DNA of 25,649 nt from DASVHS01 sp036001325 (lineage in GTDB: Bacteria; Acidobacteriota; Thermoanaerobaculia; Gp7-AA8), in contig DASYUK010000460.1 of assembly GCA_036001325.1 (NCBI GenBank), forward strand, positions 1 through 25,649, given 5' to 3'. Each line of letters opens with the position of its first letter. The first letter of the stretch is position 1. Of the stretch, positions 1 through 7,996 are shown in pieces. The position numbers were made by a program, and so were the translations under genes. The notes under the pieces were generated by a model. The model saw only the letters and a list, made by a program, of their open reading frames with translations, was not told where the DNA came from and searched no databases.

Positions 1-50
1 GCGAGCTTCGCCCGCGAGAGGAAGAGCGCGTCGAGCCGTATCTGGAATAG
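1..50 (+). CDS. C-terminal end of an unidentified protein (partial)
   Basis: Reading from base 3, the plus strand gives a short acidic/basic tail, ELRPREEERVEPYLE, and then TAG at 48-50. It could be the last residues of a gene that begins before the window and converges on the glutamate dehydrogenase gene. The support is the charged, helix-like composition and the position of the stop codon exactly at the edge of a palindromic element, the same arrangement seen at 18092-18160. Fifteen residues are too few to name a family, and this could be chance. Confidence 0.3.
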   Translation, partial: ELRPREEERVEPYLE

Positions 51-136
51 TGGAGAGCGGGCGTCTCGCGCGATTGCCGAGCCGGTCGCCGGGGGCGACG
101 CCCGACGACTGCGGCCGGGACGGCCGCTCTCCACTA
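48..136. repeat. Palindromic element between convergent genes, carrying both stop codons
   Basis: The arms 48-60 (TAGTGGAGAGCGG) and 124-136 are perfect 13-base inverted copies, and the pairing continues with one mismatch to 65/119. Inside is a second hairpin at 85-99 (GTCGCC, three-base loop, GGCGAC). The outermost three bases of each arm are TAG: the left one stops the plus-strand reading frame and the right one stops the glutamate dehydrogenase gene. The element could act as a bidirectional terminator. The outer arm followed by inner hairpins resembles the other REP-like elements of this window (5591-5648, 21744-21801). Confidence 0.7.
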
Positions 137-3100
137 GCTCTCGACCAAGGTGCGCAACTGCCTCGTCGCCACTGTGAGCATGGCCAGATCGACCGACGGC
201 GCGCCGCGCATCTCGTTCATCGTCTGATCGACGCGCTCGACCACACGGCCTCGCGATGCGAGCCACACATCGACCGAGTCGGTGCTTCCGCGCGCGCCGT
301 TCGATTCGGCGATGACGCGCGACGCCAGCACGCTCTGGTAGTTGAATAGATCGTCGACGACCGCCGCCACGGCCGCTTTCTGCCACGGCGTTTCTGCGGC
401 GATCGACGCGCCGGCCGTGCGCAATCGGTCGAGCCCGAATCGCGCGCCGACCCAGAAGTAGACGCGTGCCACGTCATCGATTCCGCCGCCGGTGCGGGCG
501 ATGCGAACGATGTCCATCGCCGAGCTCATGACGTCGAGACCGGCGATGCGGTTCGCGAGCCTCTCCGGGATGCCTGTCTCGATCAAACTCGTCGCGCGCG
601 CGCGGACGTTCGCAAGAAGACTGGCCGGCAGAACGTCGCCGAGGCGTTGCTCGAGCGTGGCGATGCGCGGACGGAATTCCGCGACATATGCCGCGATGTC
701 GAGCTTCTCGTAACCGCTGCGCAGCAGCCATCGCGTAGCGCGCTCGAGGAGCCGCCCCACCCCGATCATCATCTCGATCTGGACCGCCGCAGCGAGCTTG
801 TTATCGAGCGCCTCGATGTCGGACCAGATCGACCGCAGCTCGAACGAGTCGCGGATGATCGTGAACGCTCTCGCCACGTCGCTGGCCGGTTTGCCTGTTT
901 CTTCCGTGGCCTGGCCGACAAACGTCGGCCGGACGCGGTTGAGCATGTTGTTCGTGACATAGGTGGCGATGATCTCGCGGCGCAGACGGTGACGACTGAT
1001 CGCCGCCGGGAAGCGCTTCCGTAATTCATGCGGGAAGTAAAGAAGGAGATCCTGAACAAGCAGCGGATCGTCAGGAAGATCCGACGCCAAGAGATCCTGA
1101 TACAGCACGATCTTGCTGTAAGCGAGCAGCACCGCGATCTCCGGCCGCGTCAATCCGAGGTGCGCGGCGTGCCGCTCGGCGATCGTCTCGTCGTCGGGGA
1201 GGTACTCGATGGCGCGATCGAGCTTGCCCGCGCGCTCGAGCGCGCGCATGAAACGCGCCTGCTCATCGAGCGTCGACTCGCCGAGCTTCTCCGTGATCGA
1301 GATCGCCTGCGTCTGCTCGTAGTTGTCGCGGAGGACGAGCGCGCCGACTTCGTCGGTCATCTGTGCGAGCACCTTGTTGCGTTCTTCGATATCGGCCAAC
1401 TCTTCGTGCTCGATCGCGTCGTACAGAAGGATCTTGATGTTCACCTCGTGGTCGGAAGTGTCGACACCGGCGGAGTTGTCGATGGCATCGGTGTTGATCT
1501 TCCCGCCGCGGAGAGCGAACTCGATGCGCCCTTTCTGCGTCAATCCGAGATTCGCGCCTTCGCCGACGACGCGCACGCGAAGCTCGTTCGCATTCACCCG
1601 CAGCGGATCGTTGGTGCGATCGCGCGCGGCGGCATGATCCTCATGGCTCGCTTTGACGTACGTCCCGATGCCGCCGAGCCAGAGCAGATCGGCTTTCGCA
1701 TACAGAATGGCCTTGATCACATCCGCGGGCGCCACGTTTCTTTTCGGCAGCTCGAACAATCGCCTGGCTTCTTCCGAGACCGTGATCATCTTCGCGCTGC
1801 GTTCGTACACTCCACCGCCCGGCGACAGCAGATCCGTTTTGTACCCGTTCCAATTCAAACGCTGATCGAACATGCGCTGCCGCTCGGCGATGCTCTTCGC
1901 CGGATCGGGATCGGGATCGATGAAGATGTGCGAGTGATTGAACGCCGCGATCAACTTGATGTGCGGCGATAGCAGCATGGCGTTGCCGAAGACATCGCCC
2001 GACATGTCGCCGACGCCGACGCAGGTGAAGTCCTGCGACTGCGTGTCGAGGCCGAGCTCGCGGAAATGGCGCTTCACCGCCTCCCACCCCCCCTTCGCCG
2101 TGATGCCCATCTTCTTGTGGTCGTACCCGGCGGAGCCACCGGAGGCGAACGCGTCGCCGAGCCAGAAGCCGTACTCGGCGGAGACGGCGTTGGCGATGTC
2201 GGAGAACGTCGCTGTCCCCTTGTCGGCCGCGACGACGAGGTAGGGATCATCAGAATCGCGGCGCACGACGTCGCGCGGCTTGATCACTTCGTCGCCGCGC
2301 AGGTTGTCGGTGATATCGAGCATGCCGCGCAGCAGCGTCTTATACGACTCGATCCCTTCCTTCTGGAACGTCTCGCGATCGGGCGACGGATTCTTCACGA
2401 CGAATCCACCCTTCGATCCCATCGGCACGATCACGACGTTCTTCACGTTCTGCGCTTTCATGAGGCCGAGGATCTCGGTGCGGAAGTCTTCGCGGCGATC
2501 GGACCAGCGGATGCCGCCGCGAGCGACTTTGCCCGCGCGCAGATGGATGCCTTCCATGAACGGCGCGTAGACGAAGATCTCGAACATCGGACGCGGCAGC
2601 GGCAGCTCTTTGATCGCCTGCGAGTCGAGCTTGCAGGAGATGTATGGCTTGCGCGCGCCGGTGGTGTCCCGCTGGAAATAGCTCGTGCGCAGCGTGGCGT
2701 CGATCAGCGTCACGTACATACGCAGGATGCGATCCTCGTCGGGATTGACGACCAGCTCCAGCGCGTCTTCGATCTGCGTGCGCAGCGACATCGCGGCCAT
2801 GTGCCGGCCGGTCATCTGCGGCGAGCTGGCCGCCGCGCCGCGCATCGTCGCCGGCCCGAGTTGCGGATCGAAGTGCGTGGTGAACAGTTGCATGAGCAGA
2901 CGAACGATCGCGGGATTGTTCGCCATCGTCTGCTGGATGTAGGCCTCGCTGAGATTGATGCCGATCTGCCGCAGGTACTTGCTATACGCGCGGATGACGG
3001 CGATCTCGTGCCACTCCAGCTCCGCCGCCAGCACCAGCTTGTTGAACGCGTCGTCTTCGGCATCGCGTCTCCAGACGCGGATGAAGGCCTCTTCGAATTT

Positions 3101-4954
3101 CGCTTTGACCGCGCGCAGGTCGTCCTGCATCCCTTCCGCAGAGAGACTGAAGTCGCGGATTCGAACGGGCTGTGGTGCGCCGAGCGGCTGCACTTCGTAC
3201 GGGACCTCCGACTGCACCTTCACGCCCATGTTCTCGAGGCGGGGCATGATGTCGGAGAGCGGAACCGACGCGCCGGAGTGAATGATCTTCACATGGAACT
3301 GCCGCTGATCGCCGCGATGCCGGTAGAGATCGACGAAGAGTTTTCCGGTGCTCAGCACATCCTCGATGTGCTGGACGTCGTATAGCGCCGCGGCGGCGCT
3401 GAAACGCTCCGCATACGCCATGGGGAACGCTTTCTTGTAGCGCTTGTGCAGCTCGATCCCCGCTTCTTCCCCTTTCGACTGAATCAACGCGTCGAGCAGC
3501 CGATCGCTCCACGTGCGCGCCGCTTCGGCGAGATACGCTTCGACGCGTCGGATGTCGGGCTGCGGAATTCGGCCTGGGGTCGTAAGCACCATGAAGAGCC
3601 CGCGCGCGAGAGCCGCGCTGGTGACGTGGTCGTCGATCTGCGTGTCGCGTCCCTCGAAGGCCTCCTCGAGAATCGCGCGTGCCCGCTCCTTGAAGTCGGG
3701 CGTGTAACGATCGCGAGGTACGAAGACGAAGCACGACACGAAGCGCTCGAAGACATCTTTGCGCGTGAAGAGCGCCACGCGCTGCCGCTCCTGAAGAAGA
3801 AGGATGCCGCGCGTGATATCGAAAAGGTCGGCGTCGGTAGCCTGGAAAAACTCGTCGCGCGGAAACGTCTCGAGGATGTCGAGGAGCGCTTTGCCGTCGT
3901 GGCTGTGCGGATCGAGCCCGGCGCGCTCGATGATCCGCTTTCGTTTGAGGCGAAGCACCGGGATGTCGCGCACGCTGCGGCTGTACGCGGCTGATGTGAA
4001 CAGTCCGAGGAACCGGTCTTCGCCGATGAGGACGTCGCTGTCGTTGCCGTAGCGCTTGATGCCGATCCGATCCATCGGCACGGAGCGATGAATCTGGCTG
4101 CGGCTGTTCGCCTTGGTGATGATCAGCAGATTGTTGCGCCGTGCGTACTCGCTGAACTCTTTGCTGAGCGGCTCCTGACCCCTCTGTTCCGACTCCCTTC
4201 GGATCTCGCGGAGGATCCCCAGCCCGCTACCGGGAACCGGCGGGAGATAGTCCTTGCCGTCGCGGGTCTCGAAGCCATAGCGGCGATAGCCGAGAAAAAC
4301 GAAGTTGCCGCCATCGAGCCATTTCAGGAACTGCTTCGTTTCCTCCACTTCCTCCGGCGGCATTGGCTGATTGATGGTATCGAGCTCGGCGATGTCGTCG
4401 GCGAGGCGAACGCGCATCGCTCGCCAGTCGGTGACCGCGAGCCGTACGTGACCGAGGACGTTGAGGATTCCGCTGCGGATGCTCTCGAGCTCCGCAGGCT
4501 CGGTCTCCTGATCGATCTCCACGTGCATGTACGACTCGGACACGACCACGGAACCGCGCTCCACGCGCACAATCGGATGGAGCAGGAGGTGGATCTTGCG
4601 CTCGCGGCGATTGATCTCCTCGCTGACGGAGTCGACGAGAAAGGGCATGTCGTCATTGACGATCTCGACGACGGTGTGCTCGAGCGCCCATCCGTTCTTC
4701 TCGATCGTCGGGTTGAAGAGGCGGACCTTCGGTTCGCCGGGCTTGCGGTCCGCGCCGAACTCCCAGAGCGACAGCGCGCTGCCGAGAAGCGTTTCAGGCG
4801 ACGTGTAGATGACGTCGTCAGGAGCGACGAGCGCGAAGTAGCGGCGGATGAAGTGCTCGGCGCTGTCTCCCAGACCGGCCGATACGCGGCCGCGCGCTTC
4901 GGCAGCGAGACGGTCAACGAGGTCGGTTTTGCGTTGTTCGGCGGTGGTAGACAT
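134..4954 (-). CDS. NAD-dependent glutamate dehydrogenase, large (180-kDa) type
   Basis: The predicted protein has 1606 residues, the usual size of the large NAD-GDH family (Bac_GDH), which oxidatively deaminates L-glutamate to 2-oxoglutarate in the cytoplasm and mainly serves amino-acid catabolism. The long N-terminal half matches the regulatory ACT-like region of the family. The catalytic core includes RAGKVARGGIRWSDR followed by PMGSKGGFVV near residue 845, which holds the substrate-binding lysine. The nucleotide-binding region includes VVGEGANLGLTQ near residue 1130. I chose the ATG at 4954 because GGGGAA precedes it and the protein then starts MSTTAEQRKTDL; an upstream ATG at 4984 would add ten unlikely residues. 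It lies 61 bases downstream of the glycosyltransferase gene and may have its own promoter. No frameshift is visible. The identification is secure; coenzyme preference is inferred from the family. Confidence 0.96.
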   Translation of the reverse strand: MSTTAEQRKTDLVDRLAAEARGRVSAGLGDSAEHFIRRYFALVAPDDVIYTSPETLLGSALSLWEFGADRKPGEPKVRLFNPTIEKNGWALEHTVVEIVNDDMPFLVDSVSEEINRRERKIHLLLHPIVRVERGSVVVSESYMHVEIDQETEPAELESIRSGILNVLGHVRLAVTDWRAMRVRLADDIAELDTINQPMPPEEVEETKQFLKWLDGGNFVFLGYRRYGFETRDGKDYLPPVPGSGLGILREIRRESEQRGQEPLSKEFSEYARRNNLLIITKANSRSQIHRSVPMDRIGIKRYGNDSDVLIGEDRFLGLFTSAAYSRSVRDIPVLRLKRKRIIERAGLDPHSHDGKALLDILETFPRDEFFQATDADLFDITRGILLLQERQRVALFTRKDVFERFVSCFVFVPRDRYTPDFKERARAILEEAFEGRDTQIDDHVTSAALARGLFMVLTTPGRIPQPDIRRVEAYLAEAARTWSDRLLDALIQSKGEEAGIELHKRYKKAFPMAYAERFSAAAALYDVQHIEDVLSTGKLFVDLYRHRGDQRQFHVKIIHSGASVPLSDIMPRLENMGVKVQSEVPYEVQPLGAPQPVRIRDFSLSAEGMQDDLRAVKAKFEEAFIRVWRRDAEDDAFNKLVLAAELEWHEIAVIRAYSKYLRQIGINLSEAYIQQTMANNPAIVRLLMQLFTTHFDPQLGPATMRGAAASSPQMTGRHMAAMSLRTQIEDALELVVNPDEDRILRMYVTLIDATLRTSYFQRDTTGARKPYISCKLDSQAIKELPLPRPMFEIFVYAPFMEGIHLRAGKVARGGIRWSDRREDFRTEILGLMKAQNVKNVVIVPMGSKGGFVVKNPSPDRETFQKEGIESYKTLLRGMLDITDNLRGDEVIKPRDVVRRDSDDPYLVVAADKGTATFSDIANAVSAEYGFWLGDAFASGGSAGYDHKKMGITAKGGWEAVKRHFRELGLDTQSQDFTCVGVGDMSGDVFGNAMLLSPHIKLIAAFNHSHIFIDPDPDPAKSIAERQRMFDQRLNWNGYKTDLLSPGGGVYERSAKMITVSEEARRLFELPKRNVAPADVIKAILYAKADLLWLGGIGTYVKASHEDHAAARDRTNDPLRVNANELRVRVVGEGANLGLTQKGRIEFALRGGKINTDAIDNSAGVDTSDHEVNIKILLYDAIEHEELADIEERNKVLAQMTDEVGALVLRDNYEQTQAISITEKLGESTLDEQARFMRALERAGKLDRAIEYLPDDETIAERHAAHLGLTRPEIAVLLAYSKIVLYQDLLASDLPDDPLLVQDLLLYFPHELRKRFPAAISRHRLRREIIATYVTNNMLNRVRPTFVGQATEETGKPASDVARAFTIIRDSFELRSIWSDIEALDNKLAAAVQIEMMIGVGRLLERATRWLLRSGYEKLDIAAYVAEFRPRIATLEQRLGDVLPASLLANVRARATSLIETGIPERLANRIAGLDVMSSAMDIVRIARTGGGIDDVARVYFWVGARFGLDRLRTAGASIAAETPWQKAAVAAVVDDLFNYQSVLASRVIAESNGARGSTDSVDVWLASRGRVVERVDQTMNEMRGAPSVDLAMLTVATRQLRTLVES

Positions 4955-4975
4955 CGGGTTCCCCGCGAGCCGTTT

Positions 4976-4981
4976 ATCATA
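4976..4981 (-). promoter_or_regulatory. Possible -10 box of the glutamate dehydrogenase gene
   Basis: On the minus strand TATGAT lies 21 bases before the ATG at 4954, leaving a short leader with GGGGAA as a weak ribosome-binding site. No convincing -35 element is visible. It suggests that the dehydrogenase can be transcribed independently of the genes upstream. Confidence 0.35.
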
Positions 4982-5015
4982 CAAGCGGCGCGCCGATATC
5001 TGCCTCCGCAGCGCG

Positions 5016-6770
5016 CTAGCCAGGACCCCACGAAATGAAACGCACCTTCAGGCCACGCTTGTCCACGGTCTGATCGGTCGACAATTCGAGCACATTCGGT
5101 TCCATCGCCGGCGTGACGTGATAGTCGCGCGAGATGTACTCCTCCGTCGCGCGGAACCTGTCGAGCGCGTGGCCGTTGAGCGTGACGGCGATGTTCGGCT
5201 GTTTCGAGAGAAGTTCGGCAGGAACCACGAAATGGAGTCGCAGAACGGTGTTGCCTTGCGCGGGCGGGAGGGTGGTCACGCTGCGCGACGCCATCCAGCG
5301 CCACTCATCCATCCCCTGCTGCTCAGGCGGTGACCAACCCTCGCCAAACTGTCCGATGTTGGTCAGCGGCCGTACGACGACTTCAAAGTAATGACGGCGC
5401 GCGATGTTCCAGAGCCGCCCACGCTCACGCGAGAACAGCGTCCCTCCCGGCTGTGGCTCGGAAACTTCGGCGAGGAGGACCGGATGATCAGTGATCGTCA
5501 ATGGAACGCCGCGATCATCCATCACACGCGTGATCGGGACGTTGGGCGCGAGATATTCGATGAACGGCGTCATCGAATAGCCGACGAAGAGGTGGGGGAC
5601 AGCCGCCCCCGTCTGTCCGGAGGACAGGCGAGGCGCCTGTCCTCCACCCATCGCCGCTTCCACGGCGCGAACGGACGGCGCGATGTCGCGGCGCACCGGC
5701 ACCAGCGCCGGCGCGGTCCAGATGAAAAATGCCGCCACGAGTGCGGCGCCGAGGCCCGTCTCGATCAGGCGATTGTTCCGCGCGACGCGCGCGATCCCGT
5801 CGGCAGCGAAGATCGCGAACATCGGCGCATATCCGATCGAGAACCGGTTGATGCTGAAACGATCGAGCATCAGCCACGCCGAGATGGCGAATGGACCGAA
5901 GATCAGAAAGTTGTAGAGCATCGCGCGATCGCGCGCGGCAATCGCGCCGATGACGGAGACGGCCACGAAGATCGACATCACGACAGAGAGCGGCGGCGAT
6001 TGATACTGCTTGAGGAAAAAGCGATCGAAGAGACGCCACAGCGGCGGCCTCTCGGGCGCCCGGAAGGAATCGATGCGCGCGATGTAATCGCCGTGCGCGC
6101 GCACAGTTGTCATGTAGTCGTGAAGGCTGCCCGTCGCGTAGATCGCCGCGCCGTACGAGATGCCGACGACGATCACGCCGATGAGGATCGCGACGACGAT
6201 GTCGCGCCACGAGCGTTTCATCGTCGCGAGCACACCGGGAAAAAGCCCGACCAGAAAGTTCTGCGGCCGAATCCCGATGGAAAGCGCGAGGAGAAGCGTA
6301 CCGAGCCAGTAATCGCGCTGTGACTCCCTGCCGCGCAGCAGGAAGATCACCGCGAATACGACGAGCACGATCGAGGGCACGTCGCTGAAGGCCGTCCCAC
6401 CGAAGAACCACACATTCGGAAGGAAGGTGAAGAGCGCCGCAGCGACGATCGACGTCTCGAAGCGCATGCGGAGCTCGCGCGCCAGGAGAAAAATCGCTGG
6501 GAACACCAGGATGCCGGCGACGAGATTGATGATCTGCAATGCGCGGAAGTCGCCGGGAACGACGAGGCGCGCGATCTTGGCCATGCCGATGTACACGGGA
6601 AAGCCGGGTGGGTGCGGGTGATGGCGCGTGACGTCGTACTCGCGCATGCCGAGGCAGAAGAGCGCCTCGTCCCAATCCCACATCGACCGCGCCAACGCCA
6701 GGAAGCGCGACGCCGCGCAGAGCGCAGTGAGGGTCCAGAAGATCAGGCGCTGGCGCGGCGTGAGATCCAT
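5016..6770 (-). CDS. GT-C fold membrane glycosyltransferase (ArnT/PMT, GT39-like)
   Basis: The 584-residue protein has a hydrophobic N-terminal two thirds with about ten membrane segments and a soluble C-terminal domain. The first external loop carries WDWDEALF (near residue 33), matching the acidic DE motif of GT-C enzymes that use polyprenyl-phosphate sugars. HPHPPGFPVY and a GGTAFSDVPS loop follow, both typical of ArnT/PMT-like proteins. The likely role is transfer of a lipid-linked sugar to an envelope acceptor at the outer face of the inner membrane; sugar and acceptor cannot be told. The ATG at 6770 is 5 bases after the stop of the upstream gene, so coupled translation is likely; longer in-frame starts would run into that gene. 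About 19 residues after AVEAAM are encoded by a palindromic repeat (5591-5648). Family confidence is good, substrate unknown. Confidence 0.85.
   Translation of the reverse strand: MDLTPRQRLIFWTLTALCAASRFLALARSMWDWDEALFCLGMREYDVTRHHPHPPGFPVYIGMAKIARLVVPGDFRALQIINLVAGILVFPAIFLLARELRMRFETSIVAAALFTFLPNVWFFGGTAFSDVPSIVLVVFAVIFLLRGRESQRDYWLGTLLLALSIGIRPQNFLVGLFPGVLATMKRSWRDIVVAILIGVIVVGISYGAAIYATGSLHDYMTTVRAHGDYIARIDSFRAPERPPLWRLFDRFFLKQYQSPPLSVVMSIFVAVSVIGAIAARDRAMLYNFLIFGPFAISAWLMLDRFSINRFSIGYAPMFAIFAADGIARVARNNRLIETGLGAALVAAFFIWTAPALVPVRRDIAPSVRAVEAAMGGGQAPRLSSGQTGAAVPHLFVGYSMTPFIEYLAPNVPITRVMDDRGVPLTITDHPVLLAEVSEPQPGGTLFSRERGRLWNIARRHYFEVVVRPLTNIGQFGEGWSPPEQQGMDEWRWMASRSVTTLPPAQGNTVLRLHFVVPAELLSKQPNIAVTLNGHALDRFRATEEYISRDYHVTPAMEPNVLELSTDQTVDKRGLKVRFISWGPG
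5591..5648. repeat. REP-like palindrome inserted in frame in the glycosyltransferase gene
   Basis: The outer arms GGTGGGGGACAG (5591-5602) and CTGTCCTCCACC (5637-5648) pair with one mismatch. Inside, AGGACAGGCG and CGCCTGTCCT form a perfect 10-base hairpin, and the first half contains ACAG...CTGT. On the coding strand it is read as a Gly/Ser/Ala-rich segment (GGGQAPRLSSGQTGAAVPH) of the glycosyltransferase. The first half closely resembles 16633-16663. Confidence 0.7.
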
Positions 6771-6775
6771 CGCTG

Positions 6776-7996
6776 TTATGGAACTTTCTGCGCGACGAAA
6801 TCGCCGGGCCGCGTCCCAGGCGCGATGCGCCACCCTTCCGCGAGTGTCAGCGTCCAGGAATCCGAGCGCGGCGCGCCCACGGTCAGCTTCGTGAAGTCGC
6901 TGCTGATCAGCGCACCCTTCTCGACGACGATCCTTCCCCACTGGTCGCTGATCGTGATGTGCTCGTACACCGTTCCATGATTCTCGAAGGGGTGCACATC
7001 GTATGGATCCATCTGCATGTTGAACTGCTTTAGAGGCAGCGTCAGAACTGGTCCGCCTACGAATCGCCGGACGTACGACGCGATTCTCTCGCGCTGCTGC
7101 TGATCGCGCTTCCGCTCCTCGGCCATCAACTTCGTTCCGCCGTATCGCTGCGCGCGACGATCGAGCGCGATTGCTTTCCCGGTTTGTTTCGCCAGCAGTT
7201 GTTCGAACGTCTTCGGCTCAGCGATCTCCTTGCGCCAGCCCGGCCGGAACGCGTCGAGGAGCAGTCCCCACGCCGGCCCGGTGGCGTACGCGTAACTGCG
7301 CGCGAACGCATCCGATTTTTCGCCTTCTCTCAACGCTTGCGCGGCGTCATCGAGCATGCGTGCGCGATCAGTCGTGTAGAGGCGGAAGCCGGTGTATTCG
7401 GCGATGCCTTCGTTGCGGTCCAGCGCGCCCTCACTGTCCGCGGCGGTCTTGAAACGCTCAAAGCGAGCACGACGAAACGCGAGCGCATCGCTCAACGCTT
7501 CGCGCGCCTCATCCGGGGATTTGCGGAGAGCAAGAAGGGCTTTGCGGAGAGCACGCATCTCCAGCCTCAGGAGATAACGACCCTCCAGCGTGTCGAGATG
7601 CTCATTGCCGGCAGGCGGTGACATCGGCAGCCCGATCCGCGACTGAATGGCGTGAAAGCGTTCATGCAGCAGCAGACGGTCGCGGGCACCTTCGTCCTTC
7701 GGCAGCGGCCAGACGATCATCGACCACCGCGTTCCGCGGTAATCGAATGCCGTGTTCGCGATGCCGATGTTCTCGGGAAGCTTTTCCACAAAACCAGCGC
7801 TCTCCACCGCCTCGCGCGAGTTGCGATCCACGATGGCGATGTTCCCGCAGAGCGACACGCCCCAAAGTGCGCCGTCGTCGCGCGAGCAGTTGACCGTGAA
7901 TGCGTCAAAGGCGCGGCGCGCGACTTCGCGATCGATTTCCGCGCGAGCAGCGGCGCACAGGAAGAGCGCAACGGCAGCGAGAACACGGATGCGCAT
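6776..7996 (-). CDS. Secreted protein with HExxH motif, putative metallopeptidase
   Basis: The 406-residue protein begins MRIRVLAAVALFLCAAARA, a clear signal peptide probably cleaved after ARA, so it acts outside the cytoplasmic membrane. Residues 111-115 are HERFH in the context LLLHERFHAIQSR, and NEGIAEYTG follows at 195-203. HExxH with a downstream E in an EGxAEY context is the pattern of zinc metallopeptidases of the gluzincin type, where the glutamates are catalytic base and third ligand. The C-terminal 130 residues look beta-rich and lack a known motif. I do not recognise a named family, so the peptidase function is inference. Its start shares one base with the stop of the upstream gene (TGATG), and the glycosyltransferase start follows 5 bases after its stop, so the three are probably co-translated. 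Confidence 0.75.
   Translation of the reverse strand: MRIRVLAAVALFLCAAARAEIDREVARRAFDAFTVNCSRDDGALWGVSLCGNIAIVDRNSREAVESAGFVEKLPENIGIANTAFDYRGTRWSMIVWPLPKDEGARDRLLLHERFHAIQSRIGLPMSPPAGNEHLDTLEGRYLLRLEMRALRKALLALRKSPDEAREALSDALAFRRARFERFKTAADSEGALDRNEGIAEYTGFRLYTTDRARMLDDAAQALREGEKSDAFARSYAYATGPAWGLLLDAFRPGWRKEIAEPKTFEQLLAKQTGKAIALDRRAQRYGGTKLMAEERKRDQQQRERIASYVRRFVGGPVLTLPLKQFNMQMDPYDVHPFENHGTVYEHITISDQWGRIVVEKGALISSDFTKLTVGAPRSDSWTLTLAEGWRIAPGTRPGDFVAQKVP

Noticed and set aside
2066..3385. Open frame of 439 codons on the plus strand opposite the glutamate dehydrogenase gene (also 1028-1972, 4088-5038)
   Set aside because: It is the complement of a clearly real gene. The products are rich in Arg, His, Asp and Val with no motif, as expected for antisense frames of GC-rich genes.
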